From an uncultured beta proteobacterium (GTDB lineage: Bacteria; Pseudomonadota; Gammaproteobacteria; Burkholderiales; Burkholderiaceae_B): a stretch of DNA of 7,105 nt. The translations under genes were made by a program, and so were the position numbers. The stretch lies in contig CAIYCP010000197.1 of assembly GCA_903924715.1 (NCBI GenBank), positions 1-7,105 of the forward strand. The letters run 5' to 3'. Position 1 is the stretch's first letter; every line of letters starts with the position of its first letter. Positions 1 through 5,582 of this stretch are shown here, piece by piece. The notes beneath the pieces were generated by a model. That model was given only the letters and a program-made list of their open reading frames with translations. It was not told where the DNA came from and did no database searches.

Positions 1-1053
1 AAGCTGCTCTTTAAAATCATTTAAATCAAACTTGTCGCCAGATTTAATTTTTGCCGCGAGCTTATTGGCCTCGGCGACATCAATATTTTGATGGGCTTGC
101 TCGACAAGCGAAAGGATATCGCCCATGCCCAACACCCGCTGCGCCATGCGCTCTGGGTGAAACGGTTCAAGGCCGTCTAGCTTTTCAGAGACACCCACAA
201 ACTTCAGGGGTTTGCCCGTCACATGACGCACCGACAAGGCCGCACCGCCGCGTGCATCACCATCGAGCTTCGTGAGTACCACGCCCGTTAACGGCAGGGC
301 ATCAGCAAACGCGCGCGCAGTATTGACGGCGTCTTGGCCTTGCATGGCATCAACAACAAACAACGTTTCAATCGGATTCAAGATGTCGTGCAATGCTCGA
401 ATCTCGCGCATCATCTCTTCATCAATACCTAAACGACCCGCCGTATCAACAATGAGCACATCAAAGTGATGACGCTTGGCATAGTCGAGTGCAGCCCGTG
501 CAATATCAGCGGGCTTTTGCGTCAGATCAGAGGCGATCCACTCAACACCAACCTGAGCCGCCACCGTTTTTAACTGCTCGATCGCGGCCGGACGATATAC
601 GTCAGCACTGACCACTGCAACTTTTTTCTTACCCGTCTTGCGCCCGTGGGCCACGTGCCCGCCCTCAGAGAGCCAGCGAGCCAGCTTACCCGTGGTGGTG
701 GTTTTGCCGGCACCCTGCAGACCCGCCATCAAAATGATCGCCGGGGGTTGCATAGCCAGGGACAACTCACTGGCGTCTGGGCCGAGATCGCCCCCCATCA
801 GTGCGGTCAACTCGCGATGCACCACGCCGACCAACGCCTGACCGGGCGACAAACTACCTACGACCTCTTCGCCCAAGGCCTTTTCTTTCACTTTGGCGAC
901 AAACTCACGCACAACCGGCAGCGAGACGTCGGCCTCAAGCAGCGCCAAGCGCACCTCGCGCAACATCTCTTGGGTATTCGCTTCAGTCAGGCGAGCTTCG
1001 CCGCGAATGGTCTTCACGACTCGAGAAAGTCGTTGGGTTAGATTTTCAAGCAT
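1..1053 (-). CDS. ffh: Signal recognition particle GTPase Ffh (C-terminus beyond window)
   Basis: SRP54-type GTPase that binds 4.5S RNA and signal sequences and docks with FtsY to deliver membrane proteins co-translationally. The reading frame is open from an ATG at 1053 to the window edge: 351 codons with no stop. The N domain is residues 1-100 (start MLENLTQRLSRVVKTIRGEA). The G domain follows: P-loop GLQGAGKT (111-118), DVYRPAA (151-157), DTAGR (203-207), the MQGQDAV region (about 237-243) and TKLDG (261-265). The M domain begins near residue 325 and is cut after FDLNDFKEQL. By comparison with E. coli Ffh (about 450 residues), roughly 100-115 residues are missing, including the Met-rich RNA and signal-peptide binding helices. 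A loop of about 9 extra residues (around 131-141) precedes KKKVAVVSADVYRP compared with E. coli. The start is fixed by the conserved N-terminus. The gene diverges from the ccsA-like gene across 28 bp. The identification is secure. Confidence 0.97.
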   Translation of the reverse strand, partial: MLENLTQRLSRVVKTIRGEARLTEANTQEMLREVRLALLEADVSLPVVREFVAKVKEKALGEEVVGSLSPGQALVGVVHRELTALMGGDLGPDASELSLAMQPPAIILMAGLQGAGKTTTTGKLARWLSEGGHVAHGRKTGKKKVAVVSADVYRPAAIEQLKTVAAQVGVEWIASDLTQKPADIARAALDYAKRHHFDVLIVDTAGRLGIDEEMMREIRALHDILNPIETLFVVDAMQGQDAVNTARAFADALPLTGVVLTKLDGDARGGAALSVRHVTGKPLKFVGVSEKLDGLEPFHPERMAQRVLGMGDILSLVEQAHQNIDVAEANKLAAKIKSGDKFDLNDFKEQL

Positions 1054-1081
1054 GGCAACCGTTTCGATTTACACTAGACAC

Positions 1082-1936
1082 ATGTCTACGCCCATTGTAT
1101 TTCACTCGCTCGCTGCTTTCGCCTATTCGTTACTGGCTATTGTGCTTTGGCGTGGATTCTCTTCAAATCAGCCCACGCTTCAGGTGGGTCATATCGCGCG
1201 TACAAGCCTGTTGGCCGCCATTGCGCTACACGGGTACGCCTTGCACCAGTCAATTTTGTTTGATCAGCGCCTGCAACTGAGCTGGGCCCTGGCCTTATCC
1301 ACAGCTGTTTGGCTCGGCATGATCGTCTTTTGGCTTGAAAGCCTGATTATCCGAATCGATGGCTTGCAATTGCTGCTATTACCCGCGGGCGCCGGCGCCT
1401 GCCTCTTGGTCGCCCTGTTTCCCAAAGAACAACTCGTTGCGCATGCGACTGATCCCGCTTTACGTATTCATTTATTAATTGCCTTGTCGGCGTATGGCTT
1501 GGTGACCATCGCCGCCCTTCAGGCCATGCTCATGTCCGCCATCGACCGGCGACTCCACTTCCCGATGGCTGCCGTACACGACGCCAAAGGGATCAGGCTT
1601 GTAGTCGGGCGCATTCTTGACGCACAACCACCCCTATTGGCCCAAGAACAGGTTCTATTTAGAGTGATTTGGGTAGCGTTTGCTTTACTGACCTTTGCTG
1701 TGATTTCCGGCTCGATGATCTCGGTCGCGGCCACCGGAAAATGGCTGCCCTTCGACCATAAAACGATCTTCACACTGCTCTCTTGGGTGACCTTTGGAAT
1801 CCTGTTGGCCGGTCGCTATACACGCGGCTGGCGCGGTCGCATCGCCTTGCGTTACACCCTAGTTGGGTTTGCCTTGATTGTCTTGTCTTACACCGGCAGT
1901 CGATTTGTCGTAGAAGTCATTTTGCAGAGAAACTAA
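1082..1936 (+). CDS. CcsA/YpjD-like cytochrome c assembly family membrane protein
   Basis: An inner-membrane protein of 284 residues with about eight hydrophobic segments (roughly 5-24, 37-57, 66-90, 94-113, 127-150, 192-214, 228-244, 255-275). It resembles the CcsA/CcmC/YpjD (HemX-like) superfamily, whose members handle haem or cytochrome c biogenesis; YpjD itself is poorly characterised. Supporting motifs are H50 and H55 in the second helix, H130 followed by LLIALSAYGL and AALQAML, the block FDHKTIFTLLSW (224-235), and the GWRGR ... TGSRFVVEVIL tail. H50/H55, H130 and H226 are the obvious candidate haem ligands. An upstream in-frame ATG at 1052 overlaps the ffh start codon. I prefer 1082 because it begins just before the first helix, as is usual in the family. 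Neither start has a clear Shine-Dalgarno. The next gene starts on this gene's stop codon. The family is confident; whether it acts in cytochrome c maturation here is not. Confidence 0.85.
   Translation: MSTPIVFHSLAAFAYSLLAIVLWRGFSSNQPTLQVGHIARTSLLAAIALHGYALHQSILFDQRLQLSWALALSTAVWLGMIVFWLESLIIRIDGLQLLLLPAGAGACLLVALFPKEQLVAHATDPALRIHLLIALSAYGLVTIAALQAMLMSAIDRRLHFPMAAVHDAKGIRLVVGRILDAQPPLLAQEQVLFRVIWVAFALLTFAVISGSMISVAATGKWLPFDHKTIFTLLSWVTFGILLAGRYTRGWRGRIALRYTLVGFALIVLSYTGSRFVVEVILQRN
1094..1099 (-). promoter_or_regulatory. Possible -10 element for ffh
   Basis: The minus strand reads TACAAT here, close to the sigma-70 -10 consensus. A start about 7 bases downstream would leave a leader of roughly 34 nt before the ffh ATG at 1053. 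The element lies inside the first codons of the divergent ccsA-like gene, because the gap between the two start codons is only 28 bp. I do not find a good -35 at 16-18 bp, so this is a tentative call made mainly from position. Confidence 0.25.
1295..1303 (+). other. Perfect DnaA-box sequence inside the ccsA-like gene
   Basis: The sequence TTATCCACA matches the strong DnaA-box consensus TTATNCACA exactly. It sits in coding sequence, spanning codons for Leu-Ser-Thr. An identical 9-mer, plus a shared following G, occurs at 4705-4713 in the same orientation. Binding is not shown by the sequence, and it may be chance. Confidence 0.4.
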
Positions 1937-2196
1937 TGGGTAAAGCACTTTTCTGGACTGCGATATTTTTTGGCGGCATCATGATCGCCCGTTTACTTGC
2001 TATTCGTGCGGCAAAAAAACAGCAACCCCCACCACAAGCACCTTCTAACACGGGTGAATCCGGCACCGACTCTGAGGCCATGGTGAGGTGCGCACACTGC
2101 GGCGTACATTTGCCACGCTCTGAGGCGTCGCTCATTGGTCAAAATGTCTGGTGCTCTGCAGCACATGCCAAACTTGGTGCCCGTCAGCAAGACTAA
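1936..2196 (+). CDS. PP0621-type small membrane-anchored Cys/His protein
   Basis: A protein of 86 residues. Residues 4-24 form one hydrophobic segment (ALFWTAIFFGGIMIARLLAI), then comes a basic stretch, a Pro/Gly/Ser-rich linker (about 30-48), and a small C-terminal domain with C52-x2-C55-x2-H58 and C73-x3-H77. This spacing suggests a single zinc (treble-clef or ribbon-like) site on the cytoplasmic side. The RCAHCGVHLPRSEA motif matches what I recall of the PP0621 family of beta- and gammaproteobacteria, which has no known biochemical role. The ATG overlaps the preceding TAA by one base (TAATG) and has a modest AGAGA at 1926-1930, so translation is probably coupled to the ccsA-like gene. A longer open frame extends upstream to 1783, but it overlaps that gene and lacks family similarity. 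ampD follows within 18 bp, consistent with one operon. Confidence 0.8.
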   Translation: MGKALFWTAIFFGGIMIARLLAIRAAKKQQPPPQAPSNTGESGTDSEAMVRCAHCGVHLPRSEASLIGQNVWCSAAHAKLGARQQD

Positions 2197-2203
2197 ATCA
2201 TTC

Positions 2204-2208
2204 AAGGA
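2204..2208 (+). promoter_or_regulatory. Shine-Dalgarno deciding the ampD start
   Basis: AAGGA is the only good ribosome binding site before ampD. It abuts the TTG at 2209 with no spacing, but lies 6 nt from the in-frame TTG at 2215. Normal spacing therefore favours 2215 as the start codon. Confidence 0.55.
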
Positions 2209-2214
2209 TTGAAC

Positions 2215-2799
2215 TTGCTTGCTCTTGACTCGCGTGGTTGGTTGATACCCGGCGCAAACATCTCGCTGCGACCTTCGCCCAATTTTAATCCGCGACCGAT
2301 CGCGGGGGATATTTCTCTGCTCGTCATTCATAACATCACACTGCCGCCTGGGCAGTTTGGTACGCCTTATATTGCCGATCTTTTTCTAAATCAACTTGAT
2401 ACTGCAGCGCACCCTTGGTTTGCCAATGTCGTTGGCTTAAAAGTCTCTGCCCATTTTGTGATCGATCGAATCGGGCATATCAGCCAATTTGTCTCCTGCG
2501 ACGATCGCGCGTGGCATGCAGGCACTTCGTCGTTTGAAGGGCGCGAGCAATGCAATGATTTTTCAATCGGCGTTGAGCTCGAAGGGACTGACTCGGTTGC
2601 GTTCGAAGCGATTCAATACGAGCGCTTGGGCATGCTCACGCAGTGCTTACGAGGGCGCTACCCCTTAAGCGCCGTCACCGGTCACTCAGACATTGCGCCT
2701 GGACGCAAAACCGATCCAGGCCCTTTCTTTGACTGGCCGCGCTATACCGCCTTAGCAGGCTGGCCCGCGGCCAAACCCGACTATCCCAATAACAACTGA
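2215..2799 (+). CDS. ampD: 1,6-anhydro-N-acetylmuramyl-L-alanine amidase AmpD
   Basis: A cytoplasmic zinc amidase that removes the peptide from 1,6-anhydroMurNAc-peptides recovered from the cell wall. In many Gram-negatives its activity keeps AmpR-dependent beta-lactamase induction low. The protein has 194 residues from the TTG at 2215 (196 from a TTG at 2209) and no signal peptide, as expected for AmpD rather than periplasmic AmiD-type enzymes. It is an Amidase_2 fold throughout. VIHNITLPPGQF carries the first zinc ligand H39, SAHFVID and AWHAG follow, and IGVELEG carries E121. GHSDIAPGRKTDPGP carries ligand H157, K165 and ligand D167. The spacing H157-K165-D167 equals that of E. coli AmpD H154-K162-D164. 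No ATG start is available, so a TTG must be used. The gene ends the plus-strand run and overlaps the end of htpG by 19 bp. The identification is secure; the exact start is less so. Confidence 0.93.
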   Translation: MLALDSRGWLIPGANISLRPSPNFNPRPIAGDISLLVIHNITLPPGQFGTPYIADLFLNQLDTAAHPWFANVVGLKVSAHFVIDRIGHISQFVSCDDRAWHAGTSSFEGREQCNDFSIGVELEGTDSVAFEAIQYERLGMLTQCLRGRYPLSAVTGHSDIAPGRKTDPGPFFDWPRYTALAGWPAAKPDYPNNN

Positions 2800-4688
2800 T
2801 TCACACGCTTAACAAACGCAGTCGGATCAGGTAACTGCGACCCATCGGCCAGCATCGCTTGCTCAAACAGCAACGTGGCCCATTCGTTAAAGGTGTCATC
2901 TGAAACGGCCTGTATCCTCGCAACCAACGCGTGCTCAGGATTAATCTCAAGCACTGGCAAGACATCTGGAGCCGCCTGCCCCGCTGCTTTCAGCATGCGC
3001 TGCAAGTGCGGGCTTAAATCGTTTTGACCGACCACAACGCACGATGGCGAATCGACCAAGCGCAACGTCACGCGCACTTCTTTTACGCGATCTTTTAACG
3101 ATTCTTGCAAGCGATCAACCAAGGGTTTGAACTGTTCAGCGACTTCAGTTTGATGTTTCTTCTCTTGGTCATCGGCAAGCGCTTCAAGGTCTAAACCACC
3201 TTTCGCAACCGAGACAAATTGCTTGCCCTCAAACTCGCGTAAATGCGAAAGCATCCACTCATCCACACGATCCCACATCACCAACACGTCAATCCCTTTC
3301 TTGCGAAAGATTTCAATATGAGGGCTATTGCTGCCAGCGGTATAGCTGTCGGCGGTGACGTAGTAGATCTTGTCTTGACCTTCTTTCATGCCCGCAACGT
3401 AATCAGTCAAGGTGACGGTCTGCGCATCTGTACCTTGCTTGGTTGAGGCAAAGCGCAACAGCTTGGCGATGCGCTCAAGATTTGCCGTATCTTCGCCCGT
3501 GCCTTCTTTTAATACTTGGCCGAACTCAGTCCAGAAGGTTGCATAATCTTCTTTTTTGTTTTCGGCGAGCTCTTCAAGCAAGCTCAAAATGCGTTTGGCC
3601 GACCCTTCACGAATCGCTTTGACATCACGACTTTCTTGCAACAGTTCGCGCGATACGTTCAGCGGCAAATCGGCTGAGTCAATCACACCACGCACAAAGC
3701 GCAGATACGACGGCAACATCTGCTCGGCGTCATCCATAATGAAGACGCGCTTGACATACAGCTTGACGCCGCGACGGGCATCACGATCCCACATGTCAAA
3801 CGGCGCATGCTTCGGAATAAACAATAACTGCGTGTATTCACTGCGGCCTTCAACACGGTTGTGGGTCCACGCAAGCGGGTCATCAAAGTCGTGTGACACG
3901 TGCTTGTAAAACTCACGATACTGCTCGTCTGTCACGTCAGATTTGCTGCGTGTCCATAACGCGTTGGCTTGATTGACGGACTCCCACTCGGCCGTTTTGA
4001 CTTGCTCAGATTTATCCTTATCCCACTCTTCTTTGAGCATTTCAACAGGCAAAGAAATATGGTCTGAATAGCGGCGCAACACTTCGCGCAATTTGTAGCC
4101 GTTCAAAAACTCGTCTTCATCTGCGCGCAAATGCAGTGTGACTTCAGTGCCGCGTTCAGCGCGCTCAAGCGCCGCAATGGTGAACTCACCCTGGCCGTCA
4201 GATTCCCAGACAACGCCCTGATCGGCGGGTGCGCCTGCGCGGCGGCTGCGTACCGTAACCTTGTCGGCCACGATAAAGGACGAATAAAAACCCACGCCAA
4301 ATTGACCAATCAACTGTGCGTCTTTTTTATTGTCGCCAGTCAATTTCGAAAAGAACTCACGCGTGCCCGAGCGCGCGATCGTGCCTAGATTGGCCACCGC
4401 CTCGTCGCGCGACATGCCAACGCCGTTATCTGAGATCGTAATCGTACGTGCAGCCTTGTCGAAATCAACCCGCACGTGCAAGGCGCCTTCGCCATCCAGC
4501 AGGGCCGGTTGGTCAATCGCTTCAAAACGCAGCTTATCGCAGGCGTCTGACGCGTTAGAAACCAATTCACGTAAAAAGATCTCTTTATTGCTGTACAGCG
4601 AATGGATCATCAGGTGCATCAGTTGCTTAACTTCAGCCTGAAAACCCATCGTTTGGGCGGCATCTGCCGCAGGAGTTGCTTGGTTCAT
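2781..4688 (-). CDS. htpG: Molecular chaperone HtpG (bacterial Hsp90)
   Basis: A cytosolic ATP-dependent Hsp90 chaperone, normally a dimer acting late in folding with DnaK. The protein has 635 residues, close to the 624 of E. coli. The N-terminal GHKL ATPase domain shows the signature YSNKEIFLRE (32-41, catalytic E41), N45, DNGVGM (87-92, D87 for adenine), the lid start GTIARSGT (102-109) and GQFGVGF (128-134). The middle domain includes LPLNVSRELLQ (341-351), with R347 as the likely gamma-phosphate sensor. The C-terminal dimerisation domain runs from about residue 510 to the end. An in-frame GTG at 4712 would add 8 residues, but the ATG at 4688 has GGTGAG four bases upstream and is preferred. 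A sigma-32-type promoter lies upstream. The gene runs into ampD tail to tail, leaving no room for a terminator between them. It looks intact. Confidence 0.98.
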   Translation of the reverse strand: MNQATPAADAAQTMGFQAEVKQLMHLMIHSLYSNKEIFLRELVSNASDACDKLRFEAIDQPALLDGEGALHVRVDFDKAARTITISDNGVGMSRDEAVANLGTIARSGTREFFSKLTGDNKKDAQLIGQFGVGFYSSFIVADKVTVRSRRAGAPADQGVVWESDGQGEFTIAALERAERGTEVTLHLRADEDEFLNGYKLREVLRRYSDHISLPVEMLKEEWDKDKSEQVKTAEWESVNQANALWTRSKSDVTDEQYREFYKHVSHDFDDPLAWTHNRVEGRSEYTQLLFIPKHAPFDMWDRDARRGVKLYVKRVFIMDDAEQMLPSYLRFVRGVIDSADLPLNVSRELLQESRDVKAIREGSAKRILSLLEELAENKKEDYATFWTEFGQVLKEGTGEDTANLERIAKLLRFASTKQGTDAQTVTLTDYVAGMKEGQDKIYYVTADSYTAGSNSPHIEIFRKKGIDVLVMWDRVDEWMLSHLREFEGKQFVSVAKGGLDLEALADDQEKKHQTEVAEQFKPLVDRLQESLKDRVKEVRVTLRLVDSPSCVVVGQNDLSPHLQRMLKAAGQAAPDVLPVLEINPEHALVARIQAVSDDTFNEWATLLFEQAMLADGSQLPDPTAFVKRVNQLLLG

Positions 4689-4692
4689 CTTG

Positions 4693-4698
4693 CTCACC
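4693..4698 (-). promoter_or_regulatory. htpG ribosome binding site
   Basis: The minus strand reads GGTGAG four bases before the ATG at 4688. GGTGA pairs with the part of the 16S tail that complements GGAGGTGA, so the short spacing is acceptable. It decides the start in favour of 4688. TCACC at 4715-4719 (minus strand) is complementary to GGTGA and could mask it in the leader RNA. Confidence 0.6.
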
Positions 4699-4704
4699 GA
4701 AAAG

Positions 4705-4713
4705 TTATCCACA
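4705..4713 (+). other. Perfect DnaA-box sequence in the htpG leader
   Basis: TTATCCACA is an exact match to the strong DnaA-box consensus. It lies between the predicted htpG transcription start and its start codon. In the leader RNA it falls in the loop of the possible helix formed by 4694-4698 and 4715-4719. It is identical to the site at 1295-1303. Function is inferred from the motif only; a single box is not an origin. Confidence 0.45.
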
Positions 4714-4759
4714 GGGTGATCCCAGGGCGCGCTTGCTTGACCGAGGGATTGTGCGTGTT

Positions 4760-4787
4760 AATTGGGGGGTAAATCTTGAATTTCAAG
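4760..4787 (-). promoter_or_regulatory. Sigma-32 (RpoH) type heat-shock promoter of htpG
   Basis: On the minus strand, CTTGAA (4782-4787) is an exact -35 for RpoH. After a 14-bp spacer comes CCCCAATT (4760-4767), a 7 of 8 match to the -10 consensus CCCCATNT. The predicted start near 4753 would give a leader of about 65 nt before the htpG ATG. The -35 is one half of a perfect 13-bp palindrome, CTTGAATTTCAAG (4775-4787). htpG is a classical RpoH regulon member, so the match and the gene agree. Confidence 0.8.
4775..4787. repeat. 13-bp perfect palindrome over the htpG -35
   Basis: CTTGAA-T-TTCAAG reads the same on both strands apart from the central base. The minus-strand half is the htpG -35 hexamer. 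The stem could form only a very small hairpin and no T-run follows, so it is not a terminator for the gene ending at 4803. It could be an operator or a coincidence of the -35 sequence. Confidence 0.5.
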
Positions 4788-4802
4788 GGCTAACACTTGG
4801 CT

Positions 4803-5582
4803 TTAGTGCGTTTTACGGCGCATGAGAAAGTACCGGGCGACCAACTGGGCAGCCAGAACCCCAGGCACGGCGATCATAAAGCTGACGACCAAACTGTAGT
4901 TCGGCAAAGATACGGATAAAAGTAAACAAAAAATCGCAAACGAAAAATAGCCGTACACCATACCCCGAAGCATTGCCACCGCAAACGGACCGCCGGAATA
5001 ATGATGCGAAAACCCAGCCAGCACCGTGGTCATTAGGGGGAACATCGCCATCACGCCACTCATCCGCGATCCGAACGTTGAAGCAAAGTAAGTCACGAAC
5101 ACCACCAGTACCGCACCACAGCCCATTCGAAGCAATAAATCGAAGAGCCCGGCCGGCGCAGAGGCCTGCTGTTCGGTGGACACCTTTGGAAACGCCCATT
5201 GTGCGCACAGCGTCAAACCAATGACCACGGCAAAAGACTGTTCGATTGGCAAGTGCACAAATTGCAAGAGATACGCAGTCAGGCTATACGTCGCGTAGGA
5301 GCACAGTAAGCACACTGCCACACCCCACGACAAAGCCATCCAAGCGTAGGTCAAACTAAACACCAAGATCGCCACAATGGCCAACAAGGTACCGTGCGCC
5401 GCGTGCGACGCAAAGACATTGCCTTGCTCGAGGGCCAGGATGAAGAGCACGGGACCCGCGAATACCGGCAAGGCAGACAGCAGGCCGGCTAAGGCGGGCC
5501 CATACCGTCGCCCCACAAGCGTCAATAACAAAAGCATTGACGGGACGATCAGCAGTTTGGCAATCAGAATCGGTGTGATCAC
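4803..5582 (-). CDS. Polytopic membrane protein with two similar halves, unassigned family
   Basis: An inner-membrane protein of 259 residues with about nine or ten hydrophobic segments, a short Cys/Gln/Ser-containing hydrophilic linker (about 131-145) and a basic tail (RRKTH). I do not recognise a characterised family. The two halves look alike: residues 24-80 (GRRYGPALAGLLSALPVFAG... then EQG..FA..AAHGTL) and residues 171-222 (GSRMSGVMAMFPLMTT... then SGGPFAVAMLRGMVYG). Each has a glycine-led loop, then G-x5-P, then a G-x2-FA-x5-G segment. This suggests an ancient duplication, as in many transporters. The start is the GTG at 5582, which overlaps the TGA of the PrpD-like gene by four bases (GTGA). 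A longer frame up to 5699 would overlap that gene by 121 bp and adds a non-membrane extension. Translational coupling suggests a shared role with the upstream gene, perhaps transport, but this is inference. Confidence 0.75.
   Translation of the reverse strand: MITPILIAKLLIVPSMLLLLTLVGRRYGPALAGLLSALPVFAGPVLFILALEQGNVFASHAAHGTLLAIVAILVFSLTYAWMALSWGVAVCLLCSYATYSLTAYLLQFVHLPIEQSFAVVIGLTLCAQWAFPKVSTEQQASAPAGLFDLLLRMGCGAVLVVFVTYFASTFGSRMSGVMAMFPLMTTVLAGFSHHYSGGPFAVAMLRGMVYGYFSFAIFCLLLSVSLPNYSLVVSFMIAVPGVLAAQLVARYFLMRRKTH

Noticed and set aside
638..1280. Several overlapping plus-strand open frames opposite ffh
   Set aside because: They lie antisense to conserved Ffh codons, have low-complexity Arg/Ser/Pro-rich translations, and match no family. 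They are shadows of ffh.
1993..2331. Minus-strand open frame of 112 codons opposite the PP0621-type gene and ampD
   Set aside because: It spans two better-supported genes on the other strand and looks like an antisense by-product.
3243..4641. Plus-strand open frames opposite htpG
   Set aside because: htpG is intact and conserved across the whole stretch, and these frames have no ribosome binding site or recognisable domain.
4705..4713. Replication origin
   Set aside because: One DnaA box in this gap, with no cluster, no AT-rich unwinding element, and no dnaA/dnaN or gid genes nearby, does not make an origin.
4791..4812. CIRCE-like or terminator-like repeat near the end of the membrane gene
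   Set aside because: Only a four-pair CACT/AGTG stem is present. There is no T-run and no proper TTAGCACTC-N9-GAGTGCTAA, so neither call holds.
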